Origin: DATKHR01 sp036557365
Lineage (GTDB): Bacteria > Acidobacteriota > Vicinamibacteria > Vicinamibacterales > CAVVIG01
Length of the DNA stretch: 64,000 nucleotides
Direction of reading: 5' to 3'
Assembly: GCA_036557365.1 (NCBI GenBank)
Contig: DATBHR010000081.1
Coordinates: forward strand, 62,001-126,000
Every line of letters begins with the position of its first letter. The stretch's first letter is position 1. The notes under the pieces are model-generated. The model did not search any database. It saw only the letters and a program-made list of their open reading frames with translations, and was not told where the DNA came from. A program made the position numbers and the translations under genes. Positions 41,676 to 49,142 of the stretch are shown here, one piece after another.

Positions 41676-42371
41676 ATCACACTCATCCTTTTTGACATCG
41701 ACGGCACTCTCGTCCTGACTGGCGGCGCAGGAGGGCGCGCCATGAGCGGCGCGTTCATGGAAGCCTTCGGTGTCGCCGATGCCTTCGCGGGCATCGCGAT
41801 GCCGGGGCGTACGGACTCGTGGCTCCTCGCCGCGGCCCTCGAGCGCCAGGGCATCGCCCGGGGCGATCCGCGCGTTGCCCGCTATCGCGACATCTATCTC
41901 ACGCATCTTGCGCACGAGCTCGTCCAACCACCTCCACCGGGTGTACCACACGGAGTGTTGCCCGGCGTCCGATCACTCCTCGACGACCTGACGAGCCATC
42001 ACGACGACTATCTCGGTCTGCTCACCGGCAACTTCGAGCCGGCCGCGAAGATGAAGCTGGAACATTTCGATCTGTGCCGCTACTTCAGGTGCGGCGCGTT
42101 CGGCGATGAAGCCGCGGATCGAAATCATCTGCTCGAGCGCGCGCTCGCGAACGTGGCGGCGTGCGGCGGTCCCGCCGTGTCGTCGCATGAAGCCGTTGTG
42201 ATTGGTGACACGCCGCTCGACATCGGCGTCGCGAAATATGGTCACGCGCGATCAATCGGCGTGGCGACCGGCAGTCACGGTGTCGACGATCTCCGTGCGG
42301 CCGGCGCCGATGTTGTCTTCAAAGATCTCTCGGACACCGCCGCGGTCGTGCGCGCGCTTCACGCGCGATGA
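41676..42371 (+). CDS. HAD-superfamily hydrolase with a non-standard start codon
   Basis: The catalytic HAD motif I (LILFDIDGTLV) is encoded at 41682-41714, upstream of the first in-frame ATG (41742). From the preceding in-frame stop (41577) to 41742 there is no ATG, GTG, TTG or CTG. Only ATA 41649, ATC 41676 and ATC 41685 could initiate. ATC 41676 gives a natural N-terminus, ITLILFDIDGTL, and 231 aa; ATA 41649 would overlap the cold-shock stop codon. Motif II-III and motif IV (VVIGDTPLDIGVAK) are intact, so the enzyme looks like a working phosphatase (phosphoglycolate-phosphatase type). A sequencing error or strain-specific damage at the start is the alternative. Confidence 0.8.
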   Translation: MTLILFDIDGTLVLTGGAGGRAMSGAFMEAFGVADAFAGIAMPGRTDSWLLAAALERQGIARGDPRVARYRDIYLTHLAHELVQPPPPGVPHGVLPGVRSLLDDLTSHHDDYLGLLTGNFEPAAKMKLEHFDLCRYFRCGAFGDEAADRNHLLERALANVAACGGPAVSSHEAVVIGDTPLDIGVAKYGHARSIGVATGSHGVDDLRAAGADVVFKDLSDTAAVVRALHAR

Positions 42372-42384
42372 TCAACTGACAAAC

Positions 42385-42481
42385 TGGCGGAAGCGCCTCG
42401 GAGTCGAACCGAGCCTCCCCGCCAGGGCGGGGAGCAACCGATTTTGAAGACCGGGAGGGCCACCGGGCCCCGTTCGCTTCC
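42385..42481 (-). tRNA. selC: Selenocysteine tRNA, anticodon TCA
   Basis: This 97-nt RNA has all hallmarks of bacterial tRNA-Sec: long acceptor stem (GGAAGCG with CGCTTCC), encoded CCA, a six-pair D-stem closed by a four-base loop (GGGGCC CGGT GGCCCT), anticodon loop CTTCAAA giving TCA, a long extra arm (CTCCCCGC with GCGGGGAG) and T-arm CTCGG TTCGACT CCGAG. A serine tRNA would be shorter and would not read TCA here. It implies UGA-directed selenocysteine insertion in this organism. selA, selB and selD are outside the window. Confidence 0.96.
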
Positions 42482-42616
42482 GAGCGGCGATCGATCCGTC
42501 GCGAGCGGTGGTGGGTACATGCAGCGACAACAACTGTCGCAGGTCACCTGTCGTGACGGACAGCTGTCATTTTATGCGCTGATGAGAGTACGGGCAGGCG
42601 CGCGCAGAAATCGGCG

Positions 42617-42642
42617 AAGCTGCAGGCCTGTTCCTGCAGCTT
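42617..42642 (-). terminator. Hairpin after the second cold-shock gene
   Basis: A perfect 10-bp stem (AAGCTGCAGG and its complement, loop CCTGTT) lies 23 bases beyond the cold-shock stop codon on the minus strand. There is no strong T-tract, so it could be an mRNA-stabilising hairpin instead. Confidence 0.5.
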
Positions 42643-42664
42643 TCCGACTGTCAAACTCGACGAA

Positions 42665-42871
42665 CTAGCCCTCGATCAACCGCACATCGCCGGCGCGAGG
42701 CCCCTTCTGGGATTCTTCAGGCGTGAATTCAACGCGCTGTCCCTCCCGCAGGAGCTCGAACACGGCGCCGCGGACCGAGCTGCGGTGGAAGAAGTGCTCG
42801 ATTCCACTCTCGTCGCGGATGAAGCCGAACCCCTTGTCGATCAGGAGTCGCGCAATAGTACCGGTTGGCAT
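42665..42871 (-). CDS. Cold-shock domain protein (second copy)
   Basis: This 68-aa CSD protein has RNP1 KGFGFIRDE and RNP2 EHFFHRSSV. It is a close paralogue of the first copy, in opposite orientation and about 1 kb away, with tRNA-Sec and the HAD gene between. GGAGGG lies 12 bases before the ATG. It has a clear sigma70 promoter about 135 bases upstream, giving a long leader like that of cspA. Confidence 0.92.
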   Translation of the reverse strand: MPTGTIARLLIDKGFGFIRDESGIEHFFHRSSVRGAVFELLREGQRVEFTPEESQKGPRAGDVRLIEG

Positions 42872-43013
42872 AACCCGAAGCCCTCCGTTCCGAAATCCCC
42901 AGGGAGATCCCGAGGAACTCAGCCGGTGCGGGCGCCGACACGATCGGTGCAGCCGTCAGACGCGAGGCCGGCGAAGTCTTCCCAGCCCTTAGCTGAGCCG
43001 GAAAATCGGGGCC

Positions 43014-43042
43014 AGTCTAGGCAGATCGTCCCCGGAAGTCAA
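43014..43042 (-). promoter_or_regulatory. Sigma70 promoter of the second cold-shock gene
   Basis: On the minus strand TTGACT (43042-43037) and TAGACT (43019-43014) are separated by exactly 17 bases. This is the best-matching housekeeping promoter I see in the window. Transcription would start near 43007 and leave a leader of about 135 bases. Confidence 0.75.
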
Positions 43043-43076
43043 GCAGGGCCTAGATTTAGGGGAACATCACCGATTG

Positions 43077-43283
43077 TCACGATGAAGAGTCGGCAGGTTT
43101 CGGTGCTTCGGCCGCCTTCGGCTTCTCACGATTGGGCGGTGGATACGTTGTCCAGAAATGACGGCCGCAGCGAGGGCACACCCAGAATTGATCGGGCGTC
43201 CACGGACGATCGGGCGCCGGATCGCGCATTTCCATCTGCGCGCCGCATCTCATGCAGCGGATGTGGAGCTCGGCCTCACTCAT
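43077..43283 (-). CDS. Small zinc-ribbon protein
   Basis: This 68-aa protein has two CxxC knuckles (CMRCGAQ and CPRCGRHFW), forming a treble-clef or zinc ribbon, then a Pro/Lys tail. ATG 43283 is chosen because the ribbon begins right after it; TAGAAT lies 7 nt upstream on the minus strand. It diverges from the MocA-like gene across 28 bases. Function is unknown; the fold suggests binding to nucleic acid or protein. Confidence 0.75.
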   Translation of the reverse strand: MSEAELHIRCMRCGAQMEMRDPAPDRPWTPDQFWVCPRCGRHFWTTYPPPNREKPKAAEAPKPADSSS

Positions 43284-43311
43284 GCGCGCGATTCTATAAC
43301 ATAGGGCGTTC

Positions 43312-43920
43312 ATGATTCCCGCGATCGTCCTGGCCGCCGGACGATCGACCCGCATGGGTCGACCCAAAGCCGCGCTGAAGCTTGACGCTCGCGATACGTT
43401 CCTTACGCGCATCGTCCGTACTTTTCTCGAAGCCGGCGTGGACGACGTCGTCGTCGTCCTGGGGCACGACGCGGAGATCGTGGCCGAGTCATTCATGGCC
43501 GCTGGTCTGCCGGCGCGCTTCGCGCTCAACGCGCACTACGATCGCGGCCAGCTCTCGTCGCTCCAGGCCGGCCTGGCCGTCGTCGATCGTCCCGGCATCG
43601 CGGCTGTATTGCTGACGCTGGTCGATGTGCCGCTCGTGTCGGCGTCGACGATTCGCGCCGTGCTCGAGCGATACCAGCAGACACACGCACCCATCGTCCG
43701 TCCCGTGAACGGCGACCGACACGGTCATCCGCTGCTCATCGATCGATCGCTCTTCGACAGCCTTCGCGCTGGAGAGGACGCGTCCGGCGCGAAGCCGATC
43801 GTCCGAGCGCATGCGTCGGCGGCGGGAGATGTGACAGTCGAAGACGAGGGTGCGTTCCTGGACATCGACACGCCTGAAGAGTACTCACGGTACGTTGAGC
43901 GACGCGACGCGCCAGTCTGA
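43312..43920 (+). CDS. MocA/MobA-like nucleotidyltransferase
   Basis: This 202-aa NTP-transferase has the loop VLAAGRSTRMGRPKAALKL at the N-terminus and LVDVPLVSASTI, where Asp binds Mg2+, plus RPVNGDRHGHPLLIDR. The order fits MocA (molybdopterin cytidylyltransferase) and also enzymes of the same COG2068 that modify other substrates. With moaD, moaE and fdhE it forms a loose molybdenum-cofactor theme. It has its own start region and no partner downstream. Confidence 0.87.
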   Translation: MIPAIVLAAGRSTRMGRPKAALKLDARDTFLTRIVRTFLEAGVDDVVVVLGHDAEIVAESFMAAGLPARFALNAHYDRGQLSSLQAGLAVVDRPGIAAVLLTLVDVPLVSASTIRAVLERYQQTHAPIVRPVNGDRHGHPLLIDRSLFDSLRAGEDASGAKPIVRAHASAAGDVTVEDEGAFLDIDTPEEYSRYVERRDAPV

Positions 43921-44000
43921 GGCGCGGCGGCGGAGTCGCTGCGTTCCGGCTGAGCTGGTCTGGTACCGATCCCGCAATCGCGGTACAATTTCGCGGCTCG

Positions 44001-45785
44001 ATGACCTCGCTCGCTCTCTATTGCCTGGTCTCGTTCGCAGCATCGCTCGCGCTGACGCCTCTCTTCCGGCTGCTTGCCGAGCGCCTCGGATCGGTTGCCG
44101 TGCCGCGCGACGATCGATGGCACGCGCGCTCGACGCCGCTCCTCGGCGGGCTCGCCATCGCGTCCGTGACCGTCATCGCCGGGCTCACGATTGACTCGAG
44201 CGACGCCCTCCGGACGCTCGTCGGCTGCGGCGTGCTCATGGCCGTCTTCGGATTCGTCGACGACCTGATCCCGCTCAAAGCGTCCACCAAACTCATCGTC
44301 CAGATTTCCGCCGCGTCGATCCTGCTCTTCTTCGGGTTCCGCCTGCAGTGGACCAGCTCGATGCTCGGCGACATCATGCTCACGCTCGTGTGGATCGTCG
44401 GCGTGACGAACGCCTTCAATCTGCTCGACAACATGGACGGCCTGTGCGCGGGTACGGCGATCATCGCCGCGGTGTTCCTGCTCATCGGCGGACTCGATGG
44501 CGGAACGATATCGCCGGCATCGCGGTACCTCGCGGCCTTCATCGGTGCCACCGCCGGCTTCCTCGTCTACAACGTGCATCCGGCGTCCATCTTCATGGGC
44601 GACTCGGGCAGCCTCTTCATCGGCCTCAACCTCGCAGCAATCGCGCTCCTCGACAAGCCGCGGATGCATGCGAGCGGCGTCCTCCCGGTCGTCGCTGCGC
44701 CGGTGCTGCCGCTGCTGCTGCCGATCTTCGACACCGCGCTGGTGACCGCGATGCGGCTTCTTTCCGGCCGCCGGGTTTCGCAGGGCGGACGCGATCATTC
44801 CTCGCACCGGCTCGTGGCGGTCGGACTGTCGGAGCCGCGCGCCGTCGTGACGCTCTGGGCGCTTGCCGCCGCGGGAGGCATGGCTTCCATCCTGATCCAG
44901 CGTCGCGACCCCGGCCTCGGCGTTGTCGCGGCGATGATCTTCGTCATCGCGATGGCCATCTTCGCGGTGTATCTCGCGCGCGTGCACGTGTACGACGAAT
45001 CGGATCTGGCGTCGCTCACAGGTCAGAGCCTGACGCCGCTCGTCGCGAACTTCATGTACAAGCGGCGTGTCGCGGAGGTCCTGCTCGACCTCGGACTGAT
45101 ACCGCTCGCGTACTACGTCGCGTATCGTCTGCGCTTCGAGGGCGCGCTCTTCGGCGCCAACTATCAGTTCTTCGTGCAGTCGCTGCCGATTGTCATCGCG
45201 TCGCAGCTGCTGGCGCTCTTCGCCGTCGGCGGCTATCGCGGTACCTGGCGCTTCTTCGGGATGATGGATGCGATCGTCTTCGCGAAAGGCGTCGCGCTCG
45301 GCACGGTCGCCGCCGAGCTGTTCATCCTCTACGTGTACCGCTTCGAGAGCTACTCCCGCTCGGTGTTCGTGATCGACGCGGTGCTCCTGCTGCTGCTGCT
45401 GTCGGCGACGCGCGCGTCGTTCCGTCTGGTCAGCGAGTTCGTCACGCGGCAGCGGGCCGACGGTCAGCGCTGCGTGATCTACGGCACCAACGGCGCGAGC
45501 CTCGGGACGATTCGCGAAGCGTTCGGCGATGGTGGACTCAAGATTCTCGGGTTCGTCGACGACAACCCGATGCATCTGCACACGCGCGTCGGCGGTTACT
45601 CGGTGATCGGCGGCTACCCGGCGCTCATCGATCTCGTGGGCACCGGCGATGTCGATTGCGTGATCCTGAATACCCCTCTGGTCGACGTCGAGCGGCTCCA
45701 GAAGCTGGAACGCCTCTGCGAAGAGAAGAGCGTTCAGGTGCTGCGGCTGCACATGCAGCTCAAGCGCGTTTCGTCGCTCTCCTGA
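44001..45785 (+). CDS. Fusion of a WecA/MraY-type sugar-1-phosphate transferase with a CapD-like membrane/Rossmann module
   Basis: This 594-aa protein begins with a polyprenyl-phosphate HexNAc-1-phosphate transferase (about 1-330): Asp-Asp at 87-88 (FVDDLIPLK), NAFNLLDNMDGLCAG (137-151), FMGDSGS (198-204) and DHSSHRL. After a linker near 350 comes a second module with four membrane helices and then a Rossmann-like CoA_binding_3 region (CVIYGTNGASLGTIREAF, KILGFVDDNP), as in the N-terminal half of PglF/CapD-type epimerases. The catalytic epimerase domain is missing. It probably starts an envelope glycan and may bind a sugar nucleotide in its second half. Confidence 0.85.
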   Translation: MTSLALYCLVSFAASLALTPLFRLLAERLGSVAVPRDDRWHARSTPLLGGLAIASVTVIAGLTIDSSDALRTLVGCGVLMAVFGFVDDLIPLKASTKLIVQISAASILLFFGFRLQWTSSMLGDIMLTLVWIVGVTNAFNLLDNMDGLCAGTAIIAAVFLLIGGLDGGTISPASRYLAAFIGATAGFLVYNVHPASIFMGDSGSLFIGLNLAAIALLDKPRMHASGVLPVVAAPVLPLLLPIFDTALVTAMRLLSGRRVSQGGRDHSSHRLVAVGLSEPRAVVTLWALAAAGGMASILIQRRDPGLGVVAAMIFVIAMAIFAVYLARVHVYDESDLASLTGQSLTPLVANFMYKRRVAEVLLDLGLIPLAYYVAYRLRFEGALFGANYQFFVQSLPIVIASQLLALFAVGGYRGTWRFFGMMDAIVFAKGVALGTVAAELFILYVYRFESYSRSVFVIDAVLLLLLLSATRASFRLVSEFVTRQRADGQRCVIYGTNGASLGTIREAFGDGGLKILGFVDDNPMHLHTRVGGYSVIGGYPALIDLVGTGDVDCVILNTPLVDVERLQKLERLCEEKSVQVLRLHMQLKRVSSLS

Positions 45786-45926
45786 ACCGTCGTTCGACCG
45801 TCCCTTTCAAATTTCTTATCTCCGTCCGCTCGTCAGTTCTGCACGCACGTGCGGTTCATCACGAGGTGTAACGAATCTTGCACAGCAGCGGTCTGAAGAG
45901 ATTAGGTGCCCGCAAAGGAACCGATC

Positions 45927-47825
45927 ATGTCCTGCAAGGGAAGCAATCAGCGTGATCTTTCGAGGACGCGAGAGACGGCCGCCGGATGGGTCCGCTGTTT
46001 TGCGGCCGCGGTTTTCGTCGTGGCGGTGCCCGCAGCGTCGGCGTGGGCGGATCCGCCGGCACGCGTCGCGCGAATCAGCTACGCGAGCGGATCCGTCTCG
46101 TTTCGCCCCGCGTCGATCGACGACTGGACCACCGCGTCGCTCAACTATCCGCTCACCGTGGGCGATCATCTGTGGACCGACCGCGGCGCGAGGAGCGAGC
46201 TCGAAATCGGATCGGCGGTCGTACGCGTTGCACCGGGAACCGAGCTCAGCATCCTGAACCTGGACGACCGCACGGCGCAGTTCCGCGTCACACAAGGGGC
46301 GCTCTCGATCCGCGTGCGCGGCCTCAGCGAAGGTGACGTCGTCGAATTCGACACGCCGAACAGCGCGGTTTCCGTTCTTCAGCCGGGACTCTATCGCGTC
46401 GATGTCGACGACAGCGGGAACGCGAGCGTGGCGACGACGCGGCGCGGTGAGCTGGACGCGAGCGCTGCGGGATCGCGCATGACGATTGCGGCCGGTCAGG
46501 CGGTGACGCTCACCGGTCCGGACGGCACCCCGTCGAGTCCAGCGGCCGCGGCCGCGACCGATCCGTTCGAAGACTGGTCGCTCACGCGCGATCGCGCTAC
46601 CGAGAACATTCAGTCCGCGCAGTACGTCTCGCGGGACACGATCGGCTACCAGGATCTGGATCAGAACGGTTCCTGGGAGGTGACGGCGGCCTACGGGCCC
46701 GTGTGGTATCCGCACGTGGCCGCGCAGTGGGCGCCGTATCGATACGGACGATGGGTGTGGGTCGATCCGTGGGGATGGACGTGGGTCGATCAGGCGCCGT
46801 GGGGGTTCGCGCCGTTCCACTACGGACGCTGGGTGTACGTCTCGACGCGCTGGGCCTGGGTCCCCGGGACGATCGTCGCGCGGCCCGTCTACGCGCCTGC
46901 GCTGGTCGCGTTCGTCGGCGGCCCGGCGTGGAGTGCGTCATTCACCGTCGGCGCGGCGCCGGTCGCATGGTTTCCGCTCGGGCCACACGAGGTCTTCGTG
47001 CCCGTCTATCACGTCACGCCGGTCTACGTGCAGCGAGTCAACGCCGCTCACGTCACGAACGTGAACGTCACCACCGTGAACGTGACGAACGTCACGTACG
47101 TCAATCGGGCGGTTCCAGGAGCCGTGACCGTCGTATCGCACGAAACGTTCGTCAACGCGCGTCCGGTTGCGACGAGCGCTGTGGTCGTGACGCGCGAGCA
47201 ATTGCGTTCGGCAACGGTCGTGAGTACGACGGCAGCCGTCGTTCCCGAACGCGTGAGCGTCGTGGGTGGCGCTCGCGCGAGCGTTGCGGTGCCGCCGGCA
47301 GCCGCCGTTAGCCGACAGGTTGTCGTTCGTGCTGCGCCGCCGCCACCGCCCGCGTCGTTCGCCGTCCAGCGTCCTCTGCTCGAGCAGCATCCCGGTCAGC
47401 CGCTGGACACGTCCGCGTCAGCAGCGCTGACCGCACAGTCGTCCGCGGCTCGTGCGCATCCGCTCGTTCGAGCCGCCGCGGTTTCTGCGCCGGCCGCGCC
47501 TGCGCCGCGCGCGCTGCCGTCACCTCCGCCGCTCGCCGCTGCGCCGCCGAAACCCGCGGCGCCGAATCCGAATCCCGCGCCGGCAAAAGCCGACCTCGCC
47601 GCACGTCACGCGCAGGAGCGCGCGGACATGAACGCGCGGCACGAAAAGGAGCGCGCCGATCTGCAGGCGCGCCACGAGCAGGAACGTCATGCGACGACCG
47701 ACGCACATCAACGCGAAGCGTTGAAGCAGCGCCAGCAGCAGGAAGTGCAGGCGATGCAGGAACGGCATCGACAGGAGCGCGAAGCCGTCCAGAAGCGTCA
47801 GCAACAGGAGCGCAAGCCGACGTAA
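45927..47825 (+). CDS. FecR-domain / DUF6600 envelope protein with Arg-Glu-rich coiled tail
   Basis: This 632-aa secreted protein has a signal peptide ending near AASAWA. A FecR-like beta domain follows at about 48-190 (DRGARSELEIGSAVVRVAPGT). Then a DUF6600 region rich in Trp/Tyr repeats (YGRWVWVDPWGW, HYGRWVYV) spans about 250-330. A Val/Asn/Thr-rich repeat (VNVTTVNVTNVTYVN) and a Pro/Ala linker come next. The last 80 residues are a charged helix repeating RHxxERADx and QQE. ATG 45927 has AAAGGA upstream; GTG 45906 is possible. It is probably an envelope or surface protein. Confidence 0.85.
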   Translation: MSCKGSNQRDLSRTRETAAGWVRCFAAAVFVVAVPAASAWADPPARVARISYASGSVSFRPASIDDWTTASLNYPLTVGDHLWTDRGARSELEIGSAVVRVAPGTELSILNLDDRTAQFRVTQGALSIRVRGLSEGDVVEFDTPNSAVSVLQPGLYRVDVDDSGNASVATTRRGELDASAAGSRMTIAAGQAVTLTGPDGTPSSPAAAAATDPFEDWSLTRDRATENIQSAQYVSRDTIGYQDLDQNGSWEVTAAYGPVWYPHVAAQWAPYRYGRWVWVDPWGWTWVDQAPWGFAPFHYGRWVYVSTRWAWVPGTIVARPVYAPALVAFVGGPAWSASFTVGAAPVAWFPLGPHEVFVPVYHVTPVYVQRVNAAHVTNVNVTTVNVTNVTYVNRAVPGAVTVVSHETFVNARPVATSAVVVTREQLRSATVVSTTAAVVPERVSVVGGARASVAVPPAAAVSRQVVVRAAPPPPPASFAVQRPLLEQHPGQPLDTSASAALTAQSSAARAHPLVRAAAVSAPAAPAPRALPSPPPLAAAPPKPAAPNPNPAPAKADLAARHAQERADMNARHEKERADLQARHEQERHATTDAHQREALKQRQQQEVQAMQERHRQEREAVQKRQQQERKPT

Positions 47826-47972
47826 ACGTTTCGCAAACTCTCGACGGTCGAGCTTTCAATCTTTCTTTGCCTCTGGCACTCTCGCCGGAGGCGCACTGTC
47901 ACTTCGGGAAGCTGCTGCAGAACAGCGATCCCGCCGCACATCAGTTGACATACAGTTTGCGCGGAGGCTCCG

Positions 47973-48212
47973 ATGATTCACTTCATCGGCCAGGCGCTGC
48001 TTGGCCTCGTGATTGGCGTGATTGCGAAGCTGCTGATGCCGGGATCCGATCCCGGCGGCTGGATCGTGACGATTGTCATCGGTATCGTCGGCGGTTGGGT
48101 CGGTGCGTGGATTGGCCGCGCCTTCGGGTGGTACAAGCACGGTGAACCGGCCGGGTTCGCGATGTCCGTCGTCGGAGCCATGGTCCTGCTGCTCATCTAC
48201 CGTTTCATCTGA
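47973..48212 (+). CDS. GlsB/YeaQ/YmgE-type small stress membrane protein
   Basis: This 79-aa protein has three hydrophobic segments and the Gly-rich pattern of the transglycosylase-associated (YeaQ) family: GLVIGVIAKLLMPGSDPGGW followed by TIVIGIVGGWVGAWIGR. GCGGAGGC precedes the ATG. It is the first of three small genes in a row, 30 bases before the next, and may belong to a general-stress group. Confidence 0.88.
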   Translation: MIHFIGQALLGLVIGVIAKLLMPGSDPGGWIVTIVIGIVGGWVGAWIGRAFGWYKHGEPAGFAMSVVGAMVLLLIYRFI

Positions 48213-48242
48213 GGTGGCGTTCGGATTTTCAAGGAGGCGCTC

Positions 48243-48728
48243 ATGGGTTTGCTGGATACCGTCAAAGACGTGCTCGCCCAGTACGGTGGTGGAGGCGGCG
48301 TCGAAGCGAACGCGGAAAAAGACTTTCACCAGCTCTCGCAGTCCGCGGACGCCGGGACTCTCGCGCAGGGGATCGCGGCAGTCATGAAGTCGGACCAGAC
48401 GCCGCCGTTCGCGCAGATCGTTTCGCAGCTCTTCGCGAACGCGTCAGGCGACCAGAAGGCCGACATGCTCAAGGCGCTGCTGTCGTCCGCCTCGCCCGAT
48501 CAGCAGGCGAAGCTCGCCTCGATGCTCGCGACGGCGTCGCCGACGGCAGGGCAGGCGGCCGTGTCGCCGGACACGATCGCGTCGGTCGCGCGCAGCGTCG
48601 AACAGGCTAATCCGGGTGTCGTCGAGACGATGAGCGCGTTCTACGCGCAGCACCCGACGCTCGTGAAGACGCTCGGTAGCGCGGCGTTGATGATCGCGAT
48701 CCGCAAGATCGCCGAGCGGCACGCGTAA
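48243..48728 (+). CDS. Conserved hypothetical helical protein (161 aa)
   Basis: This protein starts MGLLDTVKDVLAQYGGGGGV and is alpha-helical throughout, with a Gln/Ser/Ala-rich centre and a hydrophobic C-terminal stretch (TLGSAALMIAIRKIAE). The N-terminus resembles YidB/DUF937 proteins only weakly. AAGGAGGC precedes the ATG. Its place between a YeaQ-like and a LysM protein suggests an envelope-stress role. Confidence 0.7.
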   Translation: MGLLDTVKDVLAQYGGGGGVEANAEKDFHQLSQSADAGTLAQGIAAVMKSDQTPPFAQIVSQLFANASGDQKADMLKALLSSASPDQQAKLASMLATASPTAGQAAVSPDTIASVARSVEQANPGVVETMSAFYAQHPTLVKTLGSAALMIAIRKIAERHA

Positions 48729-48758
48729 GAACTCGATCGAAATCAAGGGAGGCGCGAC

Positions 48759-49136
48759 ATGGCGCTGATGGACAAGTACTCGGACCTGTTTCAGCTCGCG
48801 AACAAGATCGGACTGAAGGATCCGGACGTCAAGGAAGAGGCCGGGAAGCTGAAGCTCAAAGGCAAGACCGAATATCAGCTCGACGCCAACCGGCTCTGGG
48901 ACAACATCAAGACGCACAGCGGCTGGGAAAACGAAATCGTCGCCGACATCCGCGCGGAGCGCGCCGACGTGTTCGGCGTCCACACGGTCGCGTCCGGCGA
49001 GACGCTCTCGAAGCTGGCCAAGACGTACCTGGGCGATCCGAACCGCTACATGGACATCTTCAAGGCGAACGGCGACCAGTTGACCAACCCGGATCAGATC
49101 AAGGTCGGGCAGCAGCTGAAGATTCCAGCCAAGTAG
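48759..49136 (+). CDS. LysM-domain protein, Kbp/YgaU-like
   Basis: This 125-aa protein has a C-terminal LysM motif (HTVASGETLSKLAKTYLGDP ... IKVGQQLKIP) and an N-terminal BON-like region that includes GKLKLKGKTEY. The plan matches E. coli Kbp (YgaU), a cytoplasmic potassium-binding protein; LysM may also bind peptidoglycan. No signal peptide is seen. GGGAGGCG precedes the ATG. It is the last gene before the convergent ABC exporter. Confidence 0.88.
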   Translation: MALMDKYSDLFQLANKIGLKDPDVKEEAGKLKLKGKTEYQLDANRLWDNIKTHSGWENEIVADIRAERADVFGVHTVASGETLSKLAKTYLGDPNRYMDIFKANGDQLTNPDQIKVGQQLKIPAK

Positions 49137-49142
49137 CGCGTC

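Noticed and set aside
42385..42481. Serine tRNA instead of tRNA-Sec
   Set aside because: The TCA anticodon, six-pair D-stem with four-base loop and 97-nt length fit tRNA-Sec and not tRNA-Ser.
43725..45752. 675-codon minus-strand ORF opposite the MocA-like and glycosyltransferase genes
   Set aside because: It mirrors two genes with clear motifs and has a low-complexity charged product.
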